Shown: positions 1 to 5,608, counted from the stretch's first letter. The stretch is DNA of 5,608 bases from Hydrogenovibrio sp. UBA650 (GCA_002299245.1 DBOI01000150.1:1-5608); one strand, 5' to 3'. The notes: generated by a model not told the origin, from the sequence alone. Translations and numbers: made by a program.

Positions 1-475
1 TTTCTCCGCGCAATACACCGACGGTACCTGAACGCACGGTTTCTAAAATCAGGCCAGGATCGATTGCGTTGATAAACGCATCTAGCTTTTCTGACTTCCC
101 TACCATCTGTACCGTGTAGGTCGTCGCCGTCACATCAATAATGTCGGCACGGAAGATGTCCGCCAAACGCTTGTACTCTTCACGGTTTGCACCAGTAGCA
201 GAGAGCTTAAGTAACATTAGCTCGCGCTCAATGTGGGCTCCCTCAGTTAAGTCCAATACCTTAATGACGTCTACTAGACGGTTCAGGTGTTTGACGATCT
301 GTTCGATCTGCTGATCGGTACCACTGGTGACCAACGTTAAGCGTGACATCGAAGCATCTTCGGTTGGCGCAACCGTTAGTGCATGAATGTTGTAGCCGCG
401 TGCAGAGAACAGGCCTGCTACTCTTGATAAAGCACCCGACTCATTTTCCATAATCATTGAAATAATATGTTTCAT
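1..475 (-). CDS. ilvH: Acetolactate synthase small (regulatory) subunit, 3' end cut by window edge
   Basis: This is the regulatory subunit of acetolactate synthase (AHAS). It binds the catalytic subunit IlvI, stimulates it and confers feedback inhibition by valine in the cytoplasm. I translated 158 residues from the ATG at 475; E. coli IlvH has 163, so about five codons lie beyond the left edge. An N-terminal ACT domain spans roughly residues 1-76 and contains NESGALSRVAGLFSARGYNI at 11-30. The residues matching the E. coli valine-site positions Asn11, Gly14, Asn29 and Ala36 are all present, so valine sensitivity is expected (inference). The C-terminal domain includes GAHIEREL (79-86), IFRADIIDVT (107-116) and SGTVGVLRGE at the edge. 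The gene starts 9 bases after the ilvI stop. TAGGTG (487-482), which overlaps that stop, is a plausible ribosome binding site, so co-transcription and translational coupling with ilvI are likely. Identification is secure. Confidence 0.96.
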   Translation of the reverse strand, partial: MKHIISMIMENESGALSRVAGLFSARGYNIHALTVAPTEDASMSRLTLVTSGTDQQIEQIVKHLNRLVDVIKVLDLTEGAHIERELMLLKLSATGANREEYKRLADIFRADIIDVTATTYTVQMVGKSEKLDAFINAIDPGLILETVRSGTVGVLRGE

Positions 476-484
476 CGTCTGCAC

Positions 485-2188
485 CTACACCAAAATCATT
501 TCGTTTAAGCCAGCGCCCGCCGGAATCATTGGGTAAACGTTTTCTTGTTGGTCAGTCAAAATATCAACAAACACCAGACGATCTTTCAGTTCGTCAGAGA
601 AAACATAATCCAGCTGCTCTTGCATGGTTGCAGGGTCTTCAATACGAACACCAACGTGGCCGTAAGACTCCGCCAACTTAACAAAATCTGGCAATGATTC
701 CATATATGACATTGAGTAGCGGCGCTCATAGAAGAACTCCTGCCACTGACGAACCATTCCTAAGAAACCGTTGTTCAGGCAGATAATCTTCACCGGCAGA
801 CCGTACTGCAAGCAGGTTGAAAGCTCTTGAATATTCATCTGAATAGAACCTTCACCAGTCACACACACAACTGTCGCATCAGCGAATGCCATCTGAACAC
901 CCATGGCTGCTGGTAGACCGAAGCCCATGGTTCCAAGACCACCAGAGTTAATCCAGCGGCGCGGCTTATCAAATGGATAGTATTGAGCAGCATACATCTG
1001 GTGCTGACCAACATCAGATGAGACATAAGCATCACCATTGGTCGCTTTGTAAACAGCTTCAACCGCAGCTTGTGGTTTGATTTTGGTCGCCGTTGTGTCG
1101 TAACGCAAACACTTAGTTGCACGCCACTCTTCAATCTGTTGCCACCAATCCGCCAAAGCTTCTTCATCCATTTTGGATTTGGTCTTTTCCAGTGCTCCAA
1201 TCATCTCGGTAAGAACCTGTTTAACAGGCCCTACAATTGGAATATCAACAATGACATTTTTAGAGATTGACGCTGGGTCAATATCTACATGGATGATCTT
1301 GGCATCTGGACAGAACTTTTCAAGGTTACCGGTTACACGGTCATCAAAGCGCGCACCGATGGCGATAATCACATCACTGTGATGCATTGCCAGGTTGGCT
1401 TCGTAGGTACCGTGCATTCCCAACATTCCCAAAGCCTGCTTATCGGTCATTGGGTAAGCGCCCAAGCCCATCAAGGTCTGGTTAATTGGGAAACCAAGTT
1501 TGCGAGTTAGTTCTGTCAGTTCTGCCGAAGCATCACCCAAAACAACACCACCGCCCACATATAAAATCGGGCGTTTTGCCGAAAGCATCATCTCGACTGC
1601 TTTCTTAATTTGTCCACTATGGCCTTTCGTTACAGGCATGTAGGAGCGCATATCAACTTCTTGTGGATACACATAGTCGCTTGTGGCATTTTGAATATCT
1701 TTTGGAATGTCGACGACAACCGGGCCTGGTCGGCCTGTTGTTGCTAGATAGAATGCTTTTTTGAGCGTATCTGCAAGTTCATCGACATTCTTGACCAAGA
1801 AGTTGTGTTTGACGATCGGTCTTGTAATCCCAACGGTATCAATCTCCTGGAATGCATCTAGACCGATCAAAGGTGTTGGCACCTGACCAGTAATACAAAC
1901 CATTGGAATTGAATCCATGTATGCCGTTGCGATCCCAGTTACAGCGTTGGTAGCGCCTGGGCCTGAAGTTACAAGTACCACTCCTGGTTTACCTGTAGAG
2001 CGCGCATAGCCGTCTGCAGCGTGTACTGCAGCCTGTTCATGACGCACCAAAATATGGTTCATTTTTTTAGCGTCGGTATCAAGGGCGTCGTAAATAGGTA
2101 GAACAGCGCCACCCGGATACCCCCAAATATGCTCTACTCCCTCATCCTCTAGATAGTTAACTAGGATTTGGGCACCAGTCATTTCCAC
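485..2188 (-). CDS. ilvI: Acetolactate synthase large (catalytic) subunit
   Basis: This is the thiamine-diphosphate (ThDP) and FAD enzyme that condenses two pyruvates to acetolactate, or pyruvate plus 2-oxobutyrate to acetohydroxybutyrate. I chose the GTG at 2188, giving 567 residues (E. coli IlvI has 574). AAGAGGA (2203-2197) lies 8 bases upstream, and the resulting VEMTGAQ start aligns with MEMLSGAE of E. coli IlvI. The frame stays open back to a TTG at 2230, but that extension matches nothing I know, and the ATG at 2182 is too far from the Shine-Dalgarno. Domain order is the ThDP-binding PYR domain with catalytic Glu51 in RHEQAA, a central FAD-associated domain (GMLGMHGTYEAN, IGARFDDR), and the PP domain. 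Its metal-binding motif reads GEGS (445-448) to LNN (471-473), with Glu where ThDP enzymes usually have Asp. QWQEFFYERRYS and YGHVG are typical of the IlvI branch. It is followed 9 bases later by ilvH. Confidence 0.96.
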   Translation of the reverse strand: MEMTGAQILVNYLEDEGVEHIWGYPGGAVLPIYDALDTDAKKMNHILVRHEQAAVHAADGYARSTGKPGVVLVTSGPGATNAVTGIATAYMDSIPMVCITGQVPTPLIGLDAFQEIDTVGITRPIVKHNFLVKNVDELADTLKKAFYLATTGRPGPVVVDIPKDIQNATSDYVYPQEVDMRSYMPVTKGHSGQIKKAVEMMLSAKRPILYVGGGVVLGDASAELTELTRKLGFPINQTLMGLGAYPMTDKQALGMLGMHGTYEANLAMHHSDVIIAIGARFDDRVTGNLEKFCPDAKIIHVDIDPASISKNVIVDIPIVGPVKQVLTEMIGALEKTKSKMDEEALADWWQQIEEWRATKCLRYDTTATKIKPQAAVEAVYKATNGDAYVSSDVGQHQMYAAQYYPFDKPRRWINSGGLGTMGFGLPAAMGVQMAFADATVVCVTGEGSIQMNIQELSTCLQYGLPVKIICLNNGFLGMVRQWQEFFYERRYSMSYMESLPDFVKLAESYGHVGVRIEDPATMQEQLDYVFSDELKDRLVFVDILTDQQENVYPMIPAGAGLNEMILV

Positions 2189-2196
2189 AACAATGG

Positions 2197-2203
2197 TCCT
2201 CTT
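2197..2203 (-). promoter_or_regulatory. Ribosome binding site that sets the ilvI GTG start
   Basis: AAGAGGA reads on the minus strand 8 bases before the GTG at 2188. It is the only good Shine-Dalgarno match near any candidate start and favours GTG over the ATG two codons later (14 bases away) and over the TTG further upstream. A CTCTT at 2233-2229 could pair with its AAGAG in the mRNA, but the stem would be only five base pairs. Confidence 0.7.
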
Positions 2204-2205
2204 AA

Positions 2206-2307
2206 TTAAATACCGGTTAAGTCTTTGCAAGAGTTTGGCAGCAAAATATTCTTGTTGTTTGCCAGCTCTTCGTTAAGCGGTAAAAAGTTCGAAAAAACAC
2301 TACGCAT
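2206..2307 (-). CDS. Possible 33-codon upstream ORF in the ilvIH leader (uncertain)
   Basis: An ATG at 2307 opens a frame of 33 codons ending in TAA at 2208-2206, two bases before the ilvI Shine-Dalgarno. It begins about 17 bases after the predicted transcription start. The product would begin MRSVFSNFLPLNEEL and end CKDLTGI. I do not recognise it. It has 6 Leu, 2 Ile and 1 Val but no run of them, so it does not look like the Val/Leu-rich attenuation leaders of ilvB or ilvG operons, and I see no terminator hairpin after it. No Shine-Dalgarno precedes the ATG. It may be a chance ORF. If translated, its stop is well placed to affect ilvI initiation. It is in a different frame from ilvI. Confidence 0.2.
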   Translation of the reverse strand: MRSVFSNFLPLNEELANNKNILLPNSCKDLTGI

Positions 2308-2465
2308 GATTTTTGCGCAGTAAACAGGAAATTATAGCGGATTAATAAACGCTTGAGAACCGTAAGCACTTATTTTTAACAGGATTTTTATCGGTTTTTT
2401 GTAGGGTTATTACATTTCAGTAGAGAAAAAAAGATTGGAACACGCTATTAATTGCCGAGGCCGGC
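2231..2465. other. orn-ilvI intergenic region
   Basis: This AT-rich gap separates the orn stop from the ilvI coding region (the strict gap is 2189-2465). It holds the ilvIH promoter, part of the possible upstream ORF, and a stem-loop plus T-tract just after orn. AACCG near 2396-2392 and CGGTT near 2363-2359 form a loose inverted repeat enclosing two AAAAAT-rich blocks; this could be a regulator site, but it is too weak to call. I found no RNA gene or mobile-element remnant. Confidence 0.5.
2331..2359 (-). promoter_or_regulatory. Sigma-70-type promoter for ilvIH
   Basis: On the minus strand a perfect -10 TATAAT lies at 2336-2331. TTCTCA at 2359-2354, 17 bases upstream, matches the -35 consensus at four of six positions. 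Transcription would start near 2324 and give an untranslated leader of about 135 bases before the ilvI GTG. The leader holds a near-perfect direct repeat, GCTGGCAAAC (2266-2257) and GCTGCCAAAC (2242-2233). The AT-rich DNA upstream could bind Lrp, which controls ilvIH in E. coli, but I see no definite operator. Confidence 0.6.
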
Positions 2466-2470
2466 TTAAT
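2426..2470 (-). terminator. Possible imperfect terminator after orn
   Basis: On the minus strand ATTAA and GCCG, a four-base loop (GCCT), then CGGC, two bulged bases and TTAAT form a stem-loop at 2470-2447 that includes the orn stop codon. A run of seven T lies at 2432-2426. About 14 bases separate stem and T-run, so this is not a textbook intrinsic terminator, and read-through from orn into ilvIH is possible. Confidence 0.3.
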
Positions 2471-3017
2471 GATAATCTTCTTTAAACATGAATTTTCTAT
2501 AGTGCTGGAGTTCGGAGATTGAGTCGTGAATATCTGCTAAAGCCAGATGAGTCGCCGCCTTTTCATGCGACTGATAGACTCTTGGTGCCCAGCGTTTTGC
2601 CAACTCTTTAAGGGTGCTGACATCCAGGTTTCGGTAGTGAAAAAACTGCTCTAACTCTGGCATTTGCTCCACCATAAAACGCCTATCTTGGTGGATGGTA
2701 TTACCACACATAGGAGATTTATTAGCCGGAACATACTGACTTAAAAACTCAATTGTTTGTCTTTCAGCTTCCTGCATTGATATTTCACTGGCTTTTACCC
2801 GATCTGTCAGGCCTGAGTTTCCATGATGAGTTACACACCAATTGTCCATTTTATCTAACTCAAGCTGTTCAGTTTGCACTGCAATAACCGGCCCTTCTGC
2901 AAGCACATTAAGTTCACTGTCAGTTACGACTGTCGCAATTTCAATTATTTTGTGAGTTTTTGGATCAAGGCCTGTCATTTCCAGGTCGATCCAGATCAGA
3001 TTTTTAGCGGACTTCAT
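2466..3017 (-). CDS. orn: Oligoribonuclease (DEDDh 3'-5' exoribonuclease)
   Basis: Orn degrades very short RNAs, above all dinucleotides including the linear pGpG made from cyclic-di-GMP, to mononucleotides in the cytoplasm, and completes mRNA decay. The 183-residue product is close to E. coli Orn (about 180). The DEDDh catalytic set is complete: Asp11 and Glu13 in WIDLEMTGLD, Asp111 in HQDRRF, His157 in THLAL, and Asp162 in ADI. CGNTIHQDRRF and LDVSTLKELAKRW are family hallmarks. The ATG at 3017 puts DLEMTGLD at the usual distance from the N-terminus and no other start fits, yet no Shine-Dalgarno precedes it. A promoter-like extended -10 lies just upstream, which suggests a nearly leaderless transcript (inference). 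It is divergent from the M48 protease gene. The stop codon lies inside a stem-loop. Confidence 0.97.
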   Translation of the reverse strand: MKSAKNLIWIDLEMTGLDPKTHKIIEIATVVTDSELNVLAEGPVIAVQTEQLELDKMDNWCVTHHGNSGLTDRVKASEISMQEAERQTIEFLSQYVPANKSPMCGNTIHQDRRFMVEQMPELEQFFHYRNLDVSTLKELAKRWAPRVYQSHEKAATHLALADIHDSISELQHYRKFMFKEDYH

Positions 3018-3110
3018 TTTTAAATTTTTATATCAGGCGTGACTTGTTCTTTTAAAATATGCCCATATCTTAAACTAGATTGAGCAAACAATAACTAAAA
3101 GAATATAACT
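3018..3110. other. Divergent spacer between orn and the M48 protease gene
   Basis: This 93-base AT-rich spacer must supply promoters for both directions unless the plus-strand operon is read from elsewhere. The orn-facing signal is described separately. For the plus strand I see only weak pairs, such as TTGTTC (3044-3049) with TATCTT (3066-3071) at 16-base spacing, or TAAAAT (3053-3058) with no good -35, so I do not call a promoter. The ribosome binding site before the ATG at 3111 is also weak (AAAAGAA near 3096-3102). Confidence 0.5.
3027..3055 (-). promoter_or_regulatory. Candidate extended -10 promoter for orn
   Basis: On the minus strand TGATATAAA (3035-3027) contains the extended -10 element TGn directly before TATAAA, a five-of-six match to the -10 consensus. 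TTAAAA (3055-3050), 17 bases upstream, matches the -35 consensus at four of six positions. The -10 ends 9 bases before the orn ATG, so the predicted start of transcription falls only two to four bases before the start codon. Confidence 0.45.
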
Positions 3111-4361
3111 ATGAACTGGATTACCTCTCTATTTTTGGGCGCTTTGTTTCTAAACTTGATTATTGAAGTTTGGCTAAACATCAGACATCAATTTCATATT
3201 GGCAGGCATCGTGACCAAGTTCCTGATGACTTCAAAGAAGCTGTTAGTTTAGAAGCTCATCAAAAAGCCGCTGACTACAGTCGAGCCAAACTACGACTTG
3301 GACGATCAATCATGTTTTTTGACGCCGCGCTGATATTTGTGATGACAATCGGCGGAGGCTTTCAGGAAATCTACACCTTCTGGCAAAGCGTTGAAATTGG
3401 CAATATGTGGCAAGAGGTCAGCTTCCTGGTTTCCGTTATGCTGATCATGTCAATTCTGCACCTGCCATTTGCCATTATGAGTACCTTTAGAATTGAGGAA
3501 GAATTTGGCTTTAATAAAACCACAGCCGGAAAATTTGTCTCTGACTTAATAAAGCAGTGGTTATTAATGATGGCGCTTGGCTTACCATTGATTTGGGCGA
3601 TCTTAAATATAATGAATGCCTACATTGATCAGGCCTGGTGGTTCTATACCTGGGTGGTCTGGATGGCATTCCAGTTGGTTTTGATGTGGGCTTACCCTAT
3701 TTGGATTGCGCCTATTTTCAATAAGTTCACCCCGCTTGAAGATGAAGAGATGAAGCAGCGTATTACCAGCCTGTTGGATCGTACTGGCTTTGAATCCAAT
3801 GGTATTTTTGTTATGGATGGTTCATCGCGCTCTGGTCACGGTAATGCTTATTTCACTGGCTTTGGTAAAAACAAGCGCATCGTATTTTTTGATACCCTGC
3901 TGGAAACCCTAAACGCCGATGAAGTTGAAGCAGTATTGGCACATGAGTTAGGACACTTTAAACACGGTCACATTCGCAAGCGTTTGATTGAAGGCTCGGT
4001 ATTAAGTTTGGCAGGCCTGGCACTTTTGGGCTGGTTAATTCAACTGCCTGAATTTTATACAGGCCTGGGGATGCAGGATCAATCTTCAGCAATTGCGCTA
4101 CTGTTATTTATGACTGCCATTCCAATTATGTTCTTCTTTATGGGACCAATTGAAGCCTTAAAAAGTCGCAAACATGAATTTGAAGCCGATGCCTTTGCAG
4201 CGCAGCATGTAGGAGCCGAACATCTGATTTCTGCCCTGTTAAAAATGTACCGAGATAATGCCAGCACTCTGACACCAGACCCTATGCATTCGGCATATCA
4301 CGACAGTCATCCGCCAGCTAAAATTAGAATCGATCACTTAAAGTCACTCGAAAAAGAATAA
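3111..4361 (+). CDS. M48 family membrane metalloprotease, Ste24/CAAX prenyl protease 1-like
   Basis: This is an integral inner-membrane zinc endopeptidase of the M48A (Ste24) type, 416 residues long. The zinc site is HELGH (His278, Glu279, His282), with the third ligand probably Glu356 in HEFEADAFA and the conserved Asp360 four residues on. NAYFTGFGKNKRIVFFDTLL (246-265) and the C-terminal DSHPPAKIRI (398-407) are further family signatures. Hydrophobic segments lie near 1-22, 67-83, 103-126, 148-169, 177-199, 294-311 and 327-346, the seven-helix plan of Ste24. HtpX, the other common bacterial M48 protease, is shorter, at about 290 residues with four helices, so this is not HtpX. Eukaryotic relatives cut prenylated CAAX proteins, which bacteria lack; the bacterial substrate is unknown, and membrane-protein quality control is a guess. 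The gene leads a likely operon, with the dehydratase starting 19 bases downstream. Confidence 0.93.
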   Translation: MNWITSLFLGALFLNLIIEVWLNIRHQFHIGRHRDQVPDDFKEAVSLEAHQKAADYSRAKLRLGRSIMFFDAALIFVMTIGGGFQEIYTFWQSVEIGNMWQEVSFLVSVMLIMSILHLPFAIMSTFRIEEEFGFNKTTAGKFVSDLIKQWLLMMALGLPLIWAILNIMNAYIDQAWWFYTWVVWMAFQLVLMWAYPIWIAPIFNKFTPLEDEEMKQRITSLLDRTGFESNGIFVMDGSSRSGHGNAYFTGFGKNKRIVFFDTLLETLNADEVEAVLAHELGHFKHGHIRKRLIEGSVLSLAGLALLGWLIQLPEFYTGLGMQDQSSAIALLLFMTAIPIMFFFMGPIEALKSRKHEFEADAFAAQHVGAEHLISALLKMYRDNASTLTPDPMHSAYHDSHPPAKIRIDHLKSLEKE

Positions 4362-4380
4362 ACAACGGAGAGTCAAAAAC

Positions 4381-4734
4381 ATGAGCGATAACGCATCATT
4401 ACTAGAAGAGCTTTTGAATTCAAAATGTGAAGACATGCCTAAAGGCAGTAAGCCAATTATTATCCCGACTATTGAGAGTAACTTGAGCGAATTGGAAGGC
4501 TGGGATGTTCCATTGAATTACATGACGATCAATAAGACCTTTAACTTTAAGAACTATCACCAGACCATTGCCTTTGTAAATGCAGTGACCTGGTTGGCAA
4601 GTAAAGAAGATCACCACCCCAAAGTCTGCTTTGATTACAACAGTTGTGAAGTTTCTCTTACTACTCATGCGGCAAAAGGCTTAACCATGAACGATATGAT
4701 TATGGCTGCCAAAATTAACGCTCTTCTCGATTAG
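4381..4734 (+). CDS. Pterin-4a-carbinolamine dehydratase (4a-hydroxytetrahydrobiopterin dehydratase)
   Basis: This small cytoplasmic enzyme (PhhB/DCoH family, 117 residues) dehydrates 4a-hydroxy-tetrahydropterin to quinonoid dihydropterin, recycling the cofactor of aromatic amino acid hydroxylases. Family members in bacteria without such hydroxylases may serve other pterin pathways. The core is present: FNFKNYHQTIAFVNAVTWLA (54-73), the catalytic HHP (His78, His79, Pro80), Tyr86, His96 in TTHAAKGLT, and Asp105 in MNDMIMAAK. The spacing from HHP through Tyr, His and Asp fits the known active-site pattern. The acidic residue expected four positions before the first His is Ser74 here, with Glu76 nearby. 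The N-terminus carries a KCEDMPKG stretch seen in some proteobacterial members. GGAG at 4367-4370 is a good ribosome binding site. No phenylalanine hydroxylase gene is in view, so the physiological partner is open; I therefore give no gene symbol. Confidence 0.9.
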   Translation: MSDNASLLEELLNSKCEDMPKGSKPIIIPTIESNLSELEGWDVPLNYMTINKTFNFKNYHQTIAFVNAVTWLASKEDHHPKVCFDYNSCEVSLTTHAAKGLTMNDMIMAAKINALLD

Positions 4735-4748
4735 AACAGAACTCATTA

Positions 4749-5608
4749 ATGGCAAAACGCAAACTTACCACTCAGCAAAAACGTCGCTTGGAGGGCAAAC
4801 GCTCAAAAAGTGAAATCGACAGAGCTGAAAAGTCAGAGATATCTGACAAGAGTCATCTGGGCGAAGAACAATCTGGCCTGGTAATTACCAGCTTTGGTAA
4901 GCGCGTTTTAGTCGAAGACAACAATGCCAATTTTTTTAACTGCGCCATTCGCCAGCACTTGGGCAAGCTGGTTGCCGGTGATAAGGTTATCTGGCAGACC
5001 GATCTTGAAGAACACTCTGGTGTTGTTGTCAGCCTTCAACCCCGTAGCCATGAATTAAGCAGGCCCGGCTTTCGAGGCCAAACCCGGATGATCGCTGCCA
5101 ATATTGATCAAATTCTGATAATGGCACCGATTGAACCCGGCGTTCACCCGGATATGATTGACCGGTATCTGGTAACAGCACATCAACTTGATATACCTGT
5201 GGTAATTCTGCTGAATAAAATTGACCTGATCGAGAATGACCAGCAGTGGGAAGAAGTAGCCAACAAATTGCTGCCATATGATGAACTGGAAATACCGATC
5301 TACCCTATTTCAACCGAAACTCATGAAGGCTTGGAAGAGCTGCTTGATGCATTGAGTGGTAAAAACAACGTCATTGTCGGCCCTTCAGGCGCTGGAAAGT
5401 CTTCTTTGATTCAAACCCTGATTCCAGATATTGAAATCAAAGTCTCAGAGCTTTCAGAATCGACAGGCCTTGGCAAACATACTACAACCAATCCGATCCT
5501 CTACCACTTGCCTGATAAGCTTGGGCTAGTCGGTAATATTATCGACTCTCCCGGTGTTAGAGAGTTCACACCTACTTCATGTAGCCTTAAAGAATTGGAA
5601 CAGGCCTA
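4749..5608 (+). CDS. rsgA: Ribosome small-subunit-dependent GTPase A, 3' end cut by window edge
   Basis: RsgA (YjeQ) is a circularly permuted GTPase that binds the 30S subunit late in maturation, checks the decoding site and helps release RbfA. From the ATG at 4749 I read 286 codons before the edge; E. coli RsgA has 350 residues, so the C-terminal zinc-binding domain is missing from view. A basic, disordered-looking N-terminus (1-40) precedes an OB-fold (about 41-105). The GTPase motifs come in permuted order: G4 NKID (156-159), G1 GPSGAGKSS (211-219), switch region GLGKHTTT (240-247), and G3 DSPG (266-269) in DSPGVREF. AANIDQILI (116-124) is also characteristic. The start lies 14 bases after the dehydratase stop, with only a weak AGAA-type ribosome binding site, so coupling to the upstream gene is plausible. 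The reading frame shows no breaks. Confidence 0.96.
   Translation, partial: MAKRKLTTQQKRRLEGKRSKSEIDRAEKSEISDKSHLGEEQSGLVITSFGKRVLVEDNNANFFNCAIRQHLGKLVAGDKVIWQTDLEEHSGVVVSLQPRSHELSRPGFRGQTRMIAANIDQILIMAPIEPGVHPDMIDRYLVTAHQLDIPVVILLNKIDLIENDQQWEEVANKLLPYDELEIPIYPISTETHEGLEELLDALSGKNNVIVGPSGAGKSSLIQTLIPDIEIKVSELSESTGLGKHTTTNPILYHLPDKLGLVGNIIDSPGVREFTPTSCSLKELEQA

Noticed and set aside
859..1510. Antisense and out-of-phase ORFs of 66-113 codons inside ilvI
   Set aside because: They overlap a secure conserved gene, show no recognisable protein features and lack ribosome binding sites; they are shadows of ilvI.
2189..2230. In-frame N-terminal extension of ilvI from a TTG at 2230
   Set aside because: No ribosome binding site precedes the TTG, the 14 extra residues have no counterpart in IlvI proteins I know, and GTG at 2188 has a good Shine-Dalgarno and the expected N-terminus.
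2189..2330. Classical transcription attenuator or T-box/riboswitch before ilvI
   Set aside because: There is no run of Val, Leu or Ile codons, no GC-rich stem followed by T, and no recognisable T-box or riboswitch core.
4079..4267. 62-codon minus-strand ORF inside the M48 protease gene
   Set aside because: It lies opposite a conserved coding region and has no family features.
4420..4668. 82-codon minus-strand ORF inside the dehydratase gene
   Set aside because: It is antisense to a conserved gene, with no initiation signal or recognisable product.
5029..5277. 82-codon minus-strand ORF inside rsgA
   Set aside because: It is antisense to the OB-fold and G4 region of rsgA, and that sense frame is clearly conserved.
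1..5608. Mobile element, CRISPR array, tRNA/rRNA or defence system
   Set aside because: No transposase or integrase, regularly spaced repeats, terminal inverted repeats, tRNA-like fold or nuclease/toxin gene is visible; nearly all the sequence is accounted for by six core genes.

Overview
The window carries six protein genes of ordinary bacterial core metabolism, in two divergent blocks. IlvI and IlvH resemble the enterobacterial and pseudomonad acetolactate synthase III subunits, Orn and RsgA resemble their E. coli counterparts, and orn and rsgA lie near each other in divergent orientation. Base composition by eye is in the mid-40s % GC. This suggests a gammaproteobacterium outside the Enterobacteriaceae, possibly a marine lineage; I cannot name a genus from sequence alone.

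Minus-strand block (1-3017): orn (oligoribonuclease) lies upstream, followed by a 277-base gap that holds the best promoter in the window, and then ilvI-ilvH. These two encode the catalytic and valine-sensing subunits of acetolactate synthase, the first common step of branched-chain amino acid synthesis. ilvH is cut by the left edge and lacks only about its last five codons. The ilvI leader contains a possible 33-codon upstream ORF that ends just before the ilvI Shine-Dalgarno sequence.

Divergent spacer (3018-3110): on the minus strand a promoter-like extended -10 sits so close to the orn ATG that the orn transcript could be nearly leaderless. This fits the lack of any Shine-Dalgarno sequence before orn. 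No convincing promoter was found for the plus-strand block.

Plus-strand block (3111-5608): an integral-membrane M48 (Ste24/CAAX protease 1-like) zinc protease, a pterin-4a-carbinolamine dehydratase and rsgA (30S maturation GTPase, cut by the right edge after 286 codons) are separated by only 19 and 14 bases, so they probably form an operon. In E. coli orn and rsgA are divergent near-neighbours; here the protease and dehydratase lie between them.

I saw no mobile element, tRNA, rRNA, CRISPR array or defence system. I do not think a wholly new system is present. The points worth a second look are small: the possibly leaderless orn, the ilvI upstream ORF, the unexplained protease-dehydratase-rsgA grouping, and an apparent excess of the palindrome AGGCCT.
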